DNA of 14,405 nucleotides from Clostridia bacterium. Its GTDB lineage: Bacteria > Bacillota > Clostridia > Christensenellales > UBA1242. Below are positions 1 to 7,341 of this stretch, in pieces (positions within the stretch are counted from its first letter, which is position 1; the number at the start of each line of letters is the position of its first letter). The position numbers were made by a program, and so were the translations under genes. The notes under the pieces were generated by a model. That model ran no database searches. It was not told the origin of the DNA and saw only the letters and a list, made by a program, of their open reading frames with translations. The stretch lies in assembly GCA_028704215.1 (NCBI GenBank), contig JAQVLJ010000019.1, forward strand, positions 1-14,405. The letters are read 5' to 3'.

Positions 1-23
1 TCAGACGTGTGCTCTTCCGATCT
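1..23. other. Illumina TruSeq adapter remnant (not genomic)
   Basis: The first 23 bases, ending GTGTGCTCTTCCGATCT, match the 3' part of the Illumina TruSeq read-2 adapter. The composition changes at once to AT-rich DNA after base 23. This is untrimmed adapter at a contig end and should not be annotated as biology. Nothing can be said about what lies to the left in the genome. Confidence 0.97.
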
Positions 24-26
24 AAA

Positions 27-60
27 CTACCAAACGCAATTTAATTTTTTTATTTGGTAG
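27..60. repeat. 8-bp inverted repeat at contig edge
   Basis: CTACCAAA (27-34) is the exact reverse complement of TTTGGTAG (53-60), with an 18-nt AT-rich loop. It lies downstream of the minus-strand gene that ends at 94, so it could be a weak terminator or an RNA structure. There is no clean T-tract after either arm. The left arm is only three bases from the adapter junction, so assembly or library origin cannot be excluded. Confidence 0.35.
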
Positions 61-93
61 AAACAATATTTTTTGTAAAAATTTGTACTAATG

Positions 94-528
94 TTATTTT
101 AAATATTTTGTTAAATCTTCAACATACTTTTCTTGCATTGTTTGAAGTTGTTTACCAAGTTTTAGTATTTCTTCATCCGCACAGTGATAGTCGTTGAGAT
201 TTTTTATGATGTCTATAATTCCCATTGTGCAACCTTGTATCATCATCTCAGCCAAGTGTCTTGTCGTCTGGTCAAGTAATGTTGATAGTCCTACCATAGT
301 CGCTTGTTTTGTTTTGGTCAAAAGACAGTTGTCTTTTAAATTTACATCAACTGATTTTGCCAACATTTCACATTCTTTTGCAATAAAATCATAGTTGCTT
401 TGCTGTTTGCTGACTATTGTTTTGAACCCTTCATCTTTTACTTTTTCTAATAATTCTTCTATACTTTGCGAGCCAAGTTTTGCATTCTGAAAAATTTTTG
501 TTAATAGTTTTACATCAATTGTTTTCAT
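94..528 (-). CDS. Conserved small helical protein of unknown function
   Basis: This is a 144-residue, predicted all-helical soluble protein with no signal peptide or membrane segment. I do not recognise a named family with certainty. The stretch around residues 88-106 (TTRHLAEMMIQG followed by TMGI) resembles small four-helix-bundle proteins annotated as hypothetical in Clostridia and other Bacillota. The pattern of amphipathic helices (about 4-30, 38-60, 75-112, 116-143) would suit a ferritin-like or other four-helix fold, but the ExxH metal signatures of true ferritins are not obvious. The ATG at 528 is preceded by AGGAG (537-541) with 8-nt spacing, which fixes the start. It is transcribed divergently from fhs across 132 bp. 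Function unknown. Confidence 0.85.
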   Translation of the reverse strand: MKTIDVKLLTKIFQNAKLGSQSIEELLEKVKDEGFKTIVSKQQSNYDFIAKECEMLAKSVDVNLKDNCLLTKTKQATMVGLSTLLDQTTRHLAEMMIQGCTMGIIDIIKNLNDYHCADEEILKLGKQLQTMQEKYVEDLTKYLK

Positions 529-645
529 ATAATTGTCTCCTAGTTTTATGGTATAATAATCAATGAAAAATATTCATTTTTTTGAAATAATATAAATAAA
601 TAACAAATATCTTTACTTTTTTGTAACAAAAATATAAAATTAACC

Positions 646-653
646 AAAAGGAG
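646..653 (+). promoter_or_regulatory. Ribosome binding site of fhs
   Basis: AAAAGGAG lies 7 nt before the ATG at 661 and supports that start. A weak SigA-like pair, TTTACT (612-617) and TAAAAT (635-640) with 17-nt spacing, lies upstream. It would place the transcript start almost on the ribosome binding site, so I do not call it as the promoter. Confidence 0.8.
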
Positions 654-660
654 CAATCAA

Positions 661-2322
661 ATGACAGACATAGAAATTGCAAGAAAATATAGCAAAAAAT
701 TACCAAAAATTTTTGAGGTGGCTCAGAAGTTAAAAATTTCCAAAGATTATGTTGAATGTTTTGGTAATGATAAAGCAAAAATAGATTACTCACGAGTAAA
801 ATCTAACAAATGCGGTAACCTTATTTTAGTTACAGCAATTAATCCTACTAGTGCGGGCGAAGGCAAAACTACCGTTAGTATAGGTTTGGCAGATGCACTT
901 AATTTAATTGGAAAAAATACTGTTTTGGCACTTAGAGAACCATCACTTGGTCCCGTTTTTGGCATAAAAGGTGGAGCAACTGGTGGTGGCTTTGCTCAAA
1001 TTGTTCCAATGGAAGAAATCAACTTACATTTTACTGGGGATTTTCACGCAGTCACAAGCGCAAACAACTTGTTGAGCGCTATGATTGATAACCATATTTT
1101 TCAAGGAAACGAATTACAATTAGATGGAAACAACATTTACTTTAACCGATGCATGGACATCAATGATAGGGCACTAAGAAATATAGTTGTCGCAAATTCT
1201 AATAATAAAGACACCAAAAGAAACGATATATTTAATATTACTGCAGCAAGTGAAGTTATGGCAATAATGTGTCTCGCAAAAGATATTGAAGACTTGAAAA
1301 GACGTTGTGGGAATATTATAGTCGGACTAAACAAAAACGGACAACCAGTTTACGCAAAACAGTTAAAAGCCGAAAACGCTATGACTATTTTGTTAAAACA
1401 AGCACTAAAACCAAACCTTGTTCAAAGTTTGGGTGGCACTCCAGCATTTGTGCATTGTGGTCCATTTGCTAATATAGCACATGGTTGCAATAGCGTAGTT
1501 GCTACAAAACTAGCACAAAAATTATCAGATTATGTTGTTACAGAAGCGGGATTTGGCGCAGATTTGGGAGCAGAAAAATTTTTTGACTTAAAATGTCAGG
1601 TAGCAAAGTTAACCCCCAATGCAATAGTTTTAGTTGCTACTGTAAGAGCATTAAAATTACATGGAGGTATGGCAAAAGAAAATTTATCCCAACCTAACAC
1701 CGCTTATTTAAAAGAAGGAATGCGCAATTTGATTAAACACTTGGATAATATTAACAATGTGTTTAATTTACCTTGTGTTGTTGCTATAAACAAATTTGAA
1801 ACAGATAGTAAAGAAGAAATTGATTTGATTCAACATGAAGTAAGTCAATTTGGTGCAAAAGCAATCACCGTTGAAGTATGGGCTAAGGGTGGAAAGGGCG
1901 CTATTGAATTGGCAGAAGAAGTATCAAAAATGTGCAACATAAAAAATAGTTTTACACCGTGCTACAAGATGAATGATGATATAAAAACTAAAATAGATAA
2001 AGTATGTACAAAAGTGTATGGCGCAAAGAGAGTCATATTAACTGAACAAGCGGAAAAATCTCTGCAAGTAATCAAACAGTTAAAACTTGAAAATTATCCT
2101 ATCGTAATTGCAAAGACACAATATTCATTATCTGATAATGCAAAATTACTGAATGTACCAAAAGATTTTGATATGACAATACGAGACCTTCAAATACGAA
2201 ATGGAAGTGAATTCATAGTTGCGCTAGCTGGTGATATGTTATTGATGCCAGGACTTAGCAAAACTCCCGCAGCTGTGAATATGACAATTGACAAAACTGG
2301 GAAGGTCGAAGGCTTATTTTAG
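661..2322 (+). CDS. fhs: Formate-tetrahydrofolate ligase
   Basis: ATP-dependent ligase that joins formate to tetrahydrofolate to give 10-formyl-THF, feeding purine and formyl-Met synthesis and, in acetogens, the methyl branch of the Wood-Ljungdahl pathway. It is cytosolic, and homotetrameric in the family. The 553 residues match the usual ~555. The nucleotide-binding P-loop PTSAGEGKTT spans residues 62-71, followed by the family signature EPSLGPVFGIKGGATGGG at 93-110 and a conserved ITAASEVMAI-type stretch further on. The C-terminus ends in the typical MPGLSKTPAAVNMTID region. It starts at ATG 661 behind a strong ribosome binding site. It is single-gene and monocistronic: divergent from the small helical protein and convergent with the P-type ATPase. 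No folD, fchA or other one-carbon genes are nearby, so it does not by itself indicate acetogenesis. Confidence 0.98.
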   Translation: MTDIEIARKYSKKLPKIFEVAQKLKISKDYVECFGNDKAKIDYSRVKSNKCGNLILVTAINPTSAGEGKTTVSIGLADALNLIGKNTVLALREPSLGPVFGIKGGATGGGFAQIVPMEEINLHFTGDFHAVTSANNLLSAMIDNHIFQGNELQLDGNNIYFNRCMDINDRALRNIVVANSNNKDTKRNDIFNITAASEVMAIMCLAKDIEDLKRRCGNIIVGLNKNGQPVYAKQLKAENAMTILLKQALKPNLVQSLGGTPAFVHCGPFANIAHGCNSVVATKLAQKLSDYVVTEAGFGADLGAEKFFDLKCQVAKLTPNAIVLVATVRALKLHGGMAKENLSQPNTAYLKEGMRNLIKHLDNINNVFNLPCVVAINKFETDSKEEIDLIQHEVSQFGAKAITVEVWAKGGKGAIELAEEVSKMCNIKNSFTPCYKMNDDIKTKIDKVCTKVYGAKRVILTEQAEKSLQVIKQLKLENYPIVIAKTQYSLSDNAKLLNVPKDFDMTIRDLQIRNGSEFIVALAGDMLLMPGLSKTPAAVNMTIDKTGKVEGLF

Positions 2323-2328
2323 ATTTTA

Positions 2329-2361
2329 AAAAAACGTTGTATACATCATACAACGTTTTTT
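2329..2361. terminator. Bidirectional intrinsic terminator between fhs and the P-type ATPase
   Basis: A perfect 14-bp inverted repeat, AAAAAACGTTGTAT (2329-2342) and ATACAACGTTTTTT (2348-2361), encloses a 5-nt loop. The arm ends give a T-tract on either strand, so the hairpin can end fhs on plus and the ATPase on minus. It starts 6 nt after the fhs stop and lies 7 nt past the ATPase stop. Confidence 0.93.
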
Positions 2362-2368
2362 CTGTGCC

Positions 2369-4915
2369 TTAAAATTTTATATAGTCAAGTGACCTATTGA
2401 ATATCATGTACAATGGATACGACAAAAGTATTGTAACCATTATGAAAAGAATGTTTTCTAGTGTCAAAGCAACATATCCAAAGAATGAAGGCATTATCGC
2501 AATACACAATACACAAGCAATTATCATACTACCTAGCAAAACAACTTTTGGAAGGTTAAATGGTTTGCATAATGTGTATAGAATTATTAAACCAACCGCC
2601 GTAACTGCTATTGATGCCATGGTAACCAAAACATCTGTTGAAACGCCTGTATAATCCTGATAAACATAAATTGCAATCATATTAAGAATCAATACTAGTC
2701 CAGCAGGGAATGCCGCTTTCAAAATGTTTGAAATAAACTTTCCTTGAATGATATTGTAGTTTGGTTGCAAGGCCAAAAAGAATGAAGGTAAACCAATTAT
2801 AAAAGTTTCGAGCAGCATAAATTGAATTGGACTAAACGGATAGTTACGATTAAATATCAAAACAAGTATAGATATCAAAATTGTAAATATAGTTTTCATC
2901 AAAAATAAACTAGATGATTTTTGGATGTTATTTACAACGCGTCGCCCTTCAGCAACCACATTTGGCATAGAACTAAAATTACTGTCTAGCAAAACCAAAT
3001 GAGACACACTTCGTGCTGCATCACTACCAGCGGCTATTGCAATAGAGCAGTCAGCTTCTTTCAAGGCCAAAATATCATTCACACCATCGCCAGTCATTGC
3101 GACAGTTTTGCCATTTGCTTTTAAAGCACGCACCAAAATTGCTTTTTGTTCAGGGCTAACTCTTCCAAATACAGTGTATTCTGTTGCGCTTGCTATGACC
3201 TCTTGCTTGTTCATGCCTTGCAAACTAATATATTTTTCATAATTGTCTATACCTACACGACGCGCAATTTCGCTAACAGTCATCGGATTGTCGCCTGATA
3301 TTACTTTGATATCTACTGCGTTTTGTTTGAACCATTCTATCGTCTTTTGAGCATCTTTTCTAATATTATCTTGTAGCAATATGAATGCAATAGCTTCACC
3401 TTTGTTTTGAGACATAATATTATCAGTTTGAACTAGCGCAAGCACACGCATACCTTTTTCTGCGTATGAGTTGGCTAGTTTTTCTAATTTAATGTCTGAT
3501 TTGCAAACATATTCATATGCACCTATTTTAAACGATCCGATACTTTTGAATTTGCATCCCATATACTTTCTTTCTGAAGAAAACGGAATAGTTTTTTCTG
3601 CATTGTAATAGCAAGTAGAACCAAAATATGATTTGATTGCTTGTGCAGTGTGATTATTTTCGTGAAACGAACAAACGATGCTCGATATTATTTTTTTTGT
3701 ATCTTTTTCAGAAAATTTTTGATTAAGAGACAATAGTTCGCGCACTTTCATTGAACCGTCAGTCAGTGTACCAGTTTTGTCAAGACACAAAACGTTTGCA
3801 CGTGCAAGCATCTCAATACAGTATAATTCTTGTACAAGAGTACGTTTTTTTGCAAGACGAATTACACCTACAGCTAGTGCCACAGATGTTAACAAAAACA
3901 TACCAGCTGGAATCATTCCGATTATACTACCTGCAGTTTTTGTGACAGTAAGGTAAAGGTCTCCGTTATAAAACTCTTGATTATTAAAGAACATCAATAT
4001 ACCCAAAGGAATTATTATAATACCTATCATTTTGATAACAAATCTAAGCGAAAACATTAGTTCACTTTTAGGTTGTGAATAACTTTTTGCTCTTGAAGCC
4101 AAACGTTCAATGTAGTTTTCATTGCCAATTTTTTCTACGCGAGCGTAACATGTACCAGAAGATACGAAACTACCTGCCATCAAAGTATCACCTTTGCCTT
4201 TTTTGATAGGTAGACTCTCACCTGTGAGCAAAGATTCATTTACTTCAATTTGACCATCGATTATTATACTGTCAGAAGCAATTTGCATACCAGATGCAAG
4301 ATACAAAATGTCGTCTAAAACAACTTCTTTTTTGTATATCTCAATTTGTTGGCCGTCACGAACGACTTTTGTAAAATTTGAATTAGTAAGAGTTAATTTT
4401 TCTATTGTATTTTTTGCTTTTATTTCTTGTACTATTCCAATCATTGTATTTAATAGTACCACTATCATAAAAATACAGTCACGTATAGAACCCACCATAA
4501 CCAGTGCAACAAAAACCACAACACATATTAAATTAAAAAAAGTCAAAATATTATCTGCAAAAATGCGAGCCAATGATTTTGAAGTTTTTACGCTACTTAC
4601 ATTTGTTAAGCCCTGTGCCTTTCTTTTTTCAATCTGAGTTTGGTTAAGTCCTGTTTTAGTGTCTGGACTATATCTTATAATATTTTCTTTTTCAACTCTT
4701 TCTTGATTGGGAAGAACTTCATCTGTATTTGTTTTTTTCTTTTTTGATAAAAAAATTTCTTTTACTTTTGCTTTTTTTACGTCAGCCTTTTTATATTTTT
4801 CTGTTTTTATATCAGAAATTTTTGACACTTTTTTTATTTTTTTAGTATCAACTTTTATTTTTTTTTGCTTTGTATCAATTATATTTTCTTTTATCGTTTT
4901 TGTATTTTTGGTCAT
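2369..4915 (-). CDS. P-type cation-transporting ATPase (CtpE/Exp7-like)
   Basis: Membrane pump of 848 residues. All P-type motifs are present: actuator-domain TGES at 231-234, phosphorylation motif DKTGTLT with Asp379, and hinge TGDGVND at 608-614. Two membrane helices lie near 121-163, two more just before Asp379, and about six in the C-terminal part. The helix-4 motif is PAGM (336-339) where Ca2+-ATPases have PEGL. Together with the VQELYCIEMLARA stretch before Asp379 and the IGLPSFFLALQPN stretch in the C-terminal membrane region, this points to the group containing mycobacterial CtpE (reported Ca2+ uptake) and streptococcal Exp7. The substrate is therefore possibly Ca2+ but unproven. Residues 1-61 form an unusual Lys-rich tail (about 24 Lys). 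The start at 4915 is chosen because AGAGG lies 5 nt upstream; an in-frame ATG at 4942 has no such site and precedes the likely transcript start. Monocistronic. Confidence 0.95.
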   Translation of the reverse strand: MTKNTKTIKENIIDTKQKKIKVDTKKIKKVSKISDIKTEKYKKADVKKAKVKEIFLSKKKKTNTDEVLPNQERVEKENIIRYSPDTKTGLNQTQIEKRKAQGLTNVSSVKTSKSLARIFADNILTFFNLICVVVFVALVMVGSIRDCIFMIVVLLNTMIGIVQEIKAKNTIEKLTLTNSNFTKVVRDGQQIEIYKKEVVLDDILYLASGMQIASDSIIIDGQIEVNESLLTGESLPIKKGKGDTLMAGSFVSSGTCYARVEKIGNENYIERLASRAKSYSQPKSELMFSLRFVIKMIGIIIIPLGILMFFNNQEFYNGDLYLTVTKTAGSIIGMIPAGMFLLTSVALAVGVIRLAKKRTLVQELYCIEMLARANVLCLDKTGTLTDGSMKVRELLSLNQKFSEKDTKKIISSIVCSFHENNHTAQAIKSYFGSTCYYNAEKTIPFSSERKYMGCKFKSIGSFKIGAYEYVCKSDIKLEKLANSYAEKGMRVLALVQTDNIMSQNKGEAIAFILLQDNIRKDAQKTIEWFKQNAVDIKVISGDNPMTVSEIARRVGIDNYEKYISLQGMNKQEVIASATEYTVFGRVSPEQKAILVRALKANGKTVAMTGDGVNDILALKEADCSIAIAAGSDAARSVSHLVLLDSNFSSMPNVVAEGRRVVNNIQKSSSLFLMKTIFTILISILVLIFNRNYPFSPIQFMLLETFIIGLPSFFLALQPNYNIIQGKFISNILKAAFPAGLVLILNMIAIYVYQDYTGVSTDVLVTMASIAVTAVGLIILYTLCKPFNLPKVVLLGSMIIACVLCIAIMPSFFGYVALTLENILFIMVTILLSYPLYMIFNRSLDYIKF

Positions 4916-4920
4916 TATTA

Positions 4921-4925
4921 CCTCT
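4921..4925 (-). promoter_or_regulatory. Ribosome binding site deciding the ATPase start
   Basis: On the minus strand AGAGG is followed by 5 nt and the ATG at 4915. It supports the 848-residue form over the 857-residue form beginning at 4942. Confidence 0.8.
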
Positions 4926-4932
4926 ACAATTA

Positions 4933-4961
4933 ATTTTAACAAAATACAGTTATTTAATCAA
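4933..4961 (-). promoter_or_regulatory. Likely SigA promoter of the P-type ATPase
   Basis: On the minus strand, TTGATT (4956-4961) and TAAAAT (4933-4938) are separated by exactly 17 nt. Transcription would start near 4926, giving a very short leader that holds the ribosome binding site. The alternative ATG at 4942 would fall upstream of that start. The element is back to back with the protease promoter. Confidence 0.6.
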
Positions 4962-4974
4962 CTATTTTTAGATA

Positions 4975-5003
4975 TTGACATTTTTGTATTCAAAGTATAT
5001 AAT
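4975..5003 (+). promoter_or_regulatory. Perfect consensus SigA promoter of the metalloprotease gene
   Basis: TTGACA (4975-4980), a 17-nt spacer and TATAAT (4998-5003) match the SigA/sigma-70 consensus at all twelve positions with optimal spacing. The ribosome binding site AAAAGG (5018-5023) follows, 8 nt before the ATG at 5032. The predicted leader is only ~20 nt. Such a promoter suggests strong basal expression unless a repressor acts on it; no clear operator dyad is seen. Confidence 0.88.
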
Positions 5004-5031
5004 GTGTTTACATTTATAAAAGGTTGCTTAT

Positions 5032-6873
5032 ATGAAAATAAAATTAGACAGCAATGGATTTATCAAAAACAATAATATTATTCATAAAATTTTAAACGTA
5101 CCGAAATACACTATTTTATTTGGGTCGCTTTTGTCAGCAGTGATAGTAGGAAACCAAATCTCTCAAGAAAAAGTTGATTTACCAGATGCAAAAATGATTT
5201 CTGAATTAATTGGTAAATATAAAGCAGATGATTATTTTATATCGTCTTCTCATACTGGAAACTATGCGGAAAATTACAATTTGGAACCAGATACTTTTTT
5301 AAATATAAAAAACGAACTAAACAGCCTTTTGTTTAACATAACAAAAAGTTTAAACTCAGACACAAAATATACCAGATTTGAAATACCAAAAGATTATGGT
5401 ACTATCAAAGTATATGTAGATAAAGACTTTTCTGATGAAAAGGTAGAAGCAGTAAAAAATGTCTATGATGAATGGAACGAATTTTTTGCTGAACGTAATT
5501 CTGCATACAAGTTTGAAGTAGTAAAAGGCATTCCGCTTTCTTCTTTTTTAGATCCATATAACATAAAAATAGTCAAAAAATCTTCAGATTTCAGAAGTTG
5601 TGTGACAAATTTACCTATTGGTAAAAATGGCGAGGTTACCCAAATTGGATTCAACGTTATACATATGGCTGATATATCAATAGAATCATTTACCCCAATT
5701 CTAAGACATGAAACGGGGCATACTCATGGGCTTGGAGACTCTTATGTTTACACAGAAGAAGAAAATTATTTTGATGGTTTAATGGGCGGACAACAAGAAT
5801 ACGACATGAACACTATGAAATTAATAGATGCTTTGTTTTCTATAAATGATAGTAAACTTAGTATTATTGAAAAAGAAAATTTAATTTTTGATTTTGTAAA
5901 GAAATACGGCGAATACAAAAGTTTGATTACGATAGCTGACGATTTTGAAAATAAAAATGCAGATATGATAGAAAATATTAGTGAAACTATCGGCCCAATT
6001 AACTTTAAATTCGAGAATGGCAAAGAATACACATACATAATAAAGGGTTCTAATCCTTTCGACTTATTTAGAACAAATAATGCAGATAAAACTTTGGTTG
6101 TTAGTATAAAAAACGGAAGAATTAGCATATACCAGCAAAATTTTTCTATTGACCAAGACTCATCTTGTTTATCAAAGATTGATACGGATTTGATTAAAAC
6201 GGGCAAAAAGATGATTGTCAATAATGAACTTTTAATTATCGAAAGTTTTATTGTTGGTCAAGTGAATGGAGATTTGATATTTATAAGTCCAAGCAATTAT
6301 GCTGTTCGTGTTGTCGAAGCAGAATTAGTTGAAAAATCTTTTGATGAAGTCGTAGAAGACATGGAAAGAGAAAAAAGTAATTTTAATTATTTAGACAGTA
6401 TCAGAGGTGATGGGTTAACATATTATCAGGCTCGTGTTGTTGATGCCATAAAAAATAATTTTACATTGGACTATTTTGTAAGCCAAATAAGATACAAACC
6501 AATTACTCATTCAAAACTTGGTAGCAAACTTGAATTTAACTTTGATTTGGAAGGCGAGTACAATGTTGAACTCGGTGACTCAACAGAAACATTAGTATTT
6601 GGAGAAGGCTACGAAAGATATAATGAGTCATACAATTTTATTACAGATGAAAAAGAAAAATACAAAAGTGAAAATGGTGAAGTAGTCAAATCGTATGTAA
6701 TAATGTTTAGCAATAATAAATTTATAGCAAAATGTGGTGAGTACTATTTTGAAGTAGGTTTCAAATATAGTGAAGATAAAATTGAATTTACAAATATTAA
6801 TATTATGACTAAAACTAGCACATACGAACACACACAGACAATTATTAGTGAGAGCGAGTGCAGTGTAGACTAA
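5032..6873 (+). CDS. Membrane-anchored or secreted metzincin-type zinc metalloprotease
   Basis: Predicted zinc-dependent protease of 613 residues, acting outside the membrane or at the cell surface. A hydrophobic segment at about 26-43 after a short charged N-terminus suggests an uncleaved signal anchor. The catalytic domain covers about residues 105-260. Its motif HETGHTHGLGD has zinc ligands His226, His230 and Asp236 and catalytic Glu227. A candidate Met-turn, GLMGG with Met251, follows 15 residues after Asp236. Asp as third ligand and the short distance to LMGG recall snapalysin (M7) more than matrixins. The preceding strand and helix (IKVYVDKDF, then a helix containing DEWNEFF) fit a metzincin upper subdomain. 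Residues ~300-613 are beta-rich, with no repeat I can name, and may bind substrate or surface. The substrate is unknown. Single gene with its own promoter and terminator. Only the active-site assignment is secure. Confidence 0.85.
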   Translation: MKIKLDSNGFIKNNNIIHKILNVPKYTILFGSLLSAVIVGNQISQEKVDLPDAKMISELIGKYKADDYFISSSHTGNYAENYNLEPDTFLNIKNELNSLLFNITKSLNSDTKYTRFEIPKDYGTIKVYVDKDFSDEKVEAVKNVYDEWNEFFAERNSAYKFEVVKGIPLSSFLDPYNIKIVKKSSDFRSCVTNLPIGKNGEVTQIGFNVIHMADISIESFTPILRHETGHTHGLGDSYVYTEEENYFDGLMGGQQEYDMNTMKLIDALFSINDSKLSIIEKENLIFDFVKKYGEYKSLITIADDFENKNADMIENISETIGPINFKFENGKEYTYIIKGSNPFDLFRTNNADKTLVVSIKNGRISIYQQNFSIDQDSSCLSKIDTDLIKTGKKMIVNNELLIIESFIVGQVNGDLIFISPSNYAVRVVEAELVEKSFDEVVEDMEREKSNFNYLDSIRGDGLTYYQARVVDAIKNNFTLDYFVSQIRYKPITHSKLGSKLEFNFDLEGEYNVELGDSTETLVFGEGYERYNESYNFITDEKEKYKSENGEVVKSYVIMFSNNKFIAKCGEYYFEVGFKYSEDKIEFTNINIMTKTSTYEHTQTIISESECSVD

Positions 6874-6883
6874 AAGAAACACA

Positions 6884-6916
6884 AAAAAATCCACGATTAA
6901 GTCTCGTGGATTTTTT
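6884..6916. terminator. Bidirectional terminator shared by the protease gene and SRP RNA
   Basis: A perfect 13-bp inverted repeat, AAAAAATCCACGA (6884-6896) and TCGTGGATTTTTT (6904-6916), has a 7-nt loop. It lies 10 nt after the protease stop on plus and just 3' of the SRP RNA body on minus, with a T-tract in both directions. Confidence 0.93.
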
Positions 6917-6922
6917 GTTGGT

Positions 6923-7191
6923 GAGTTGTACACATATTCTGTGACAAATTGCTTGCTGGCATAACGACATAGCACTCCACCAAAGCAACCTCGTCGCACA
7001 CATCATTGCTTATTTAATGCTGCTGTCTTCCGACTCTGACATGGTTCACAAGATGATGTTGGACAAGACCTTGATTTCGACATGATACATCGCTACTCAA
7101 ACACAAACAAAGTTGTCCCTCGATACTATCAGTCCAGCTATAGCGGGTTGCTGGTAACAGGGCACCGCTGACTCCCCACCTAGTACAACTC
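6923..7191 (-). ncRNA. ffs: Signal recognition particle RNA, large bacterial type
   Basis: A ~269-nt RNA gene in what otherwise looks like a 468-bp gap. It is the RNA scaffold of the SRP and binds Ffh to target nascent membrane and secreted proteins. Read on minus, the 5' part contains GGTGGGGAGTCAGCGGTGCC and CCCGCTATAGC, the Alu-domain core of Bacillota SRP RNAs. The domain IV tip is GGAAGACAGCAGC (7031 down to 7019), the GGAA tetraloop and AGCAGC side bound by Ffh. The ends pair: GAGTTGTAC (7191-7183) with GTACAACTC (6931-6923) closes the molecule. The length matches the ~270-nt B. subtilis scRNA. It has its own promoter and terminator. The stretch is visibly more GC-rich than the flanks, as expected of structured RNA. 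Exact ends are inferred from the pairing and the promoter. Confidence 0.95.
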
Positions 7192-7197
7192 AAATAT

Positions 7198-7226
7198 ATT
7201 ATAGTACAAATTTAGTAATTTATCAA
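7198..7226 (-). promoter_or_regulatory. SRP RNA promoter
   Basis: On the minus strand TTGATA (7221-7226), a 17-nt spacer and TATAAT (7198-7203) lie directly upstream. The start predicted from the -10 box falls at about 7191, the first base of the closing helix of the RNA, so promoter and RNA fold agree. Confidence 0.88.
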
Positions 7227-7292
7227 CACATAAAGACATATTACTTTTTTTGTCAAATTTTTAAATTTATAATACTATTTTTTAACAAAACA

Positions 7293-7321
7293 TTGACTTA
7301 ACTTATTAAAAGCGATATGCT
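7293..7321 (+). promoter_or_regulatory. Likely SigA promoter of the GT2 gene
   Basis: TTGACT (7293-7298) and TATGCT (7316-7321) are 17 nt apart. The transcript would start near 7328, leaving about 14 nt of leader with only a modest ribosome binding site (AAGTGAG, 7329-7335). It is divergent from the SRP promoter; the ~65 bp between them is plain AT-rich sequence. Confidence 0.6.
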
Positions 7322-7341
7322 AAAAATTAAGTGAGAAAAAA

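Noticed and set aside
540..660. Possible riboswitch or sporulation-type promoter between the small helical protein and fhs
   Set aside because: The region is plain AT-rich DNA. A GAATA/CATAAAA pair has a 20-nt spacer, too long for a SigG/SigF promoter, and no stable conserved structure is visible.
4916..4942. ATPase start nine codons upstream at 4942
   Set aside because: The downstream ATG at 4915 has AGAGG at 5 nt, and the best promoter would start transcription at about 4926.
4707..5075. Phe/Ile-rich open frame of 122 codons on plus
   Set aside because: It is the antisense of the Lys-rich ATPase N-terminus (AAA codons read as TTT) and crosses the promoter region into the protease start.
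6628..6999. Open frame of 123 codons on minus overlapping the end of the protease gene
   Set aside because: It covers the 3' half of the SRP RNA, its terminator and the protease coding end. It has no ribosome binding site and no family resemblance.
7021..7190. GC-rich patch considered as tRNA, tmRNA, riboswitch or horizontally acquired DNA
   Set aside because: Sequence motifs and end pairing fit SRP RNA; no cloverleaf or tmRNA tag frame is seen.
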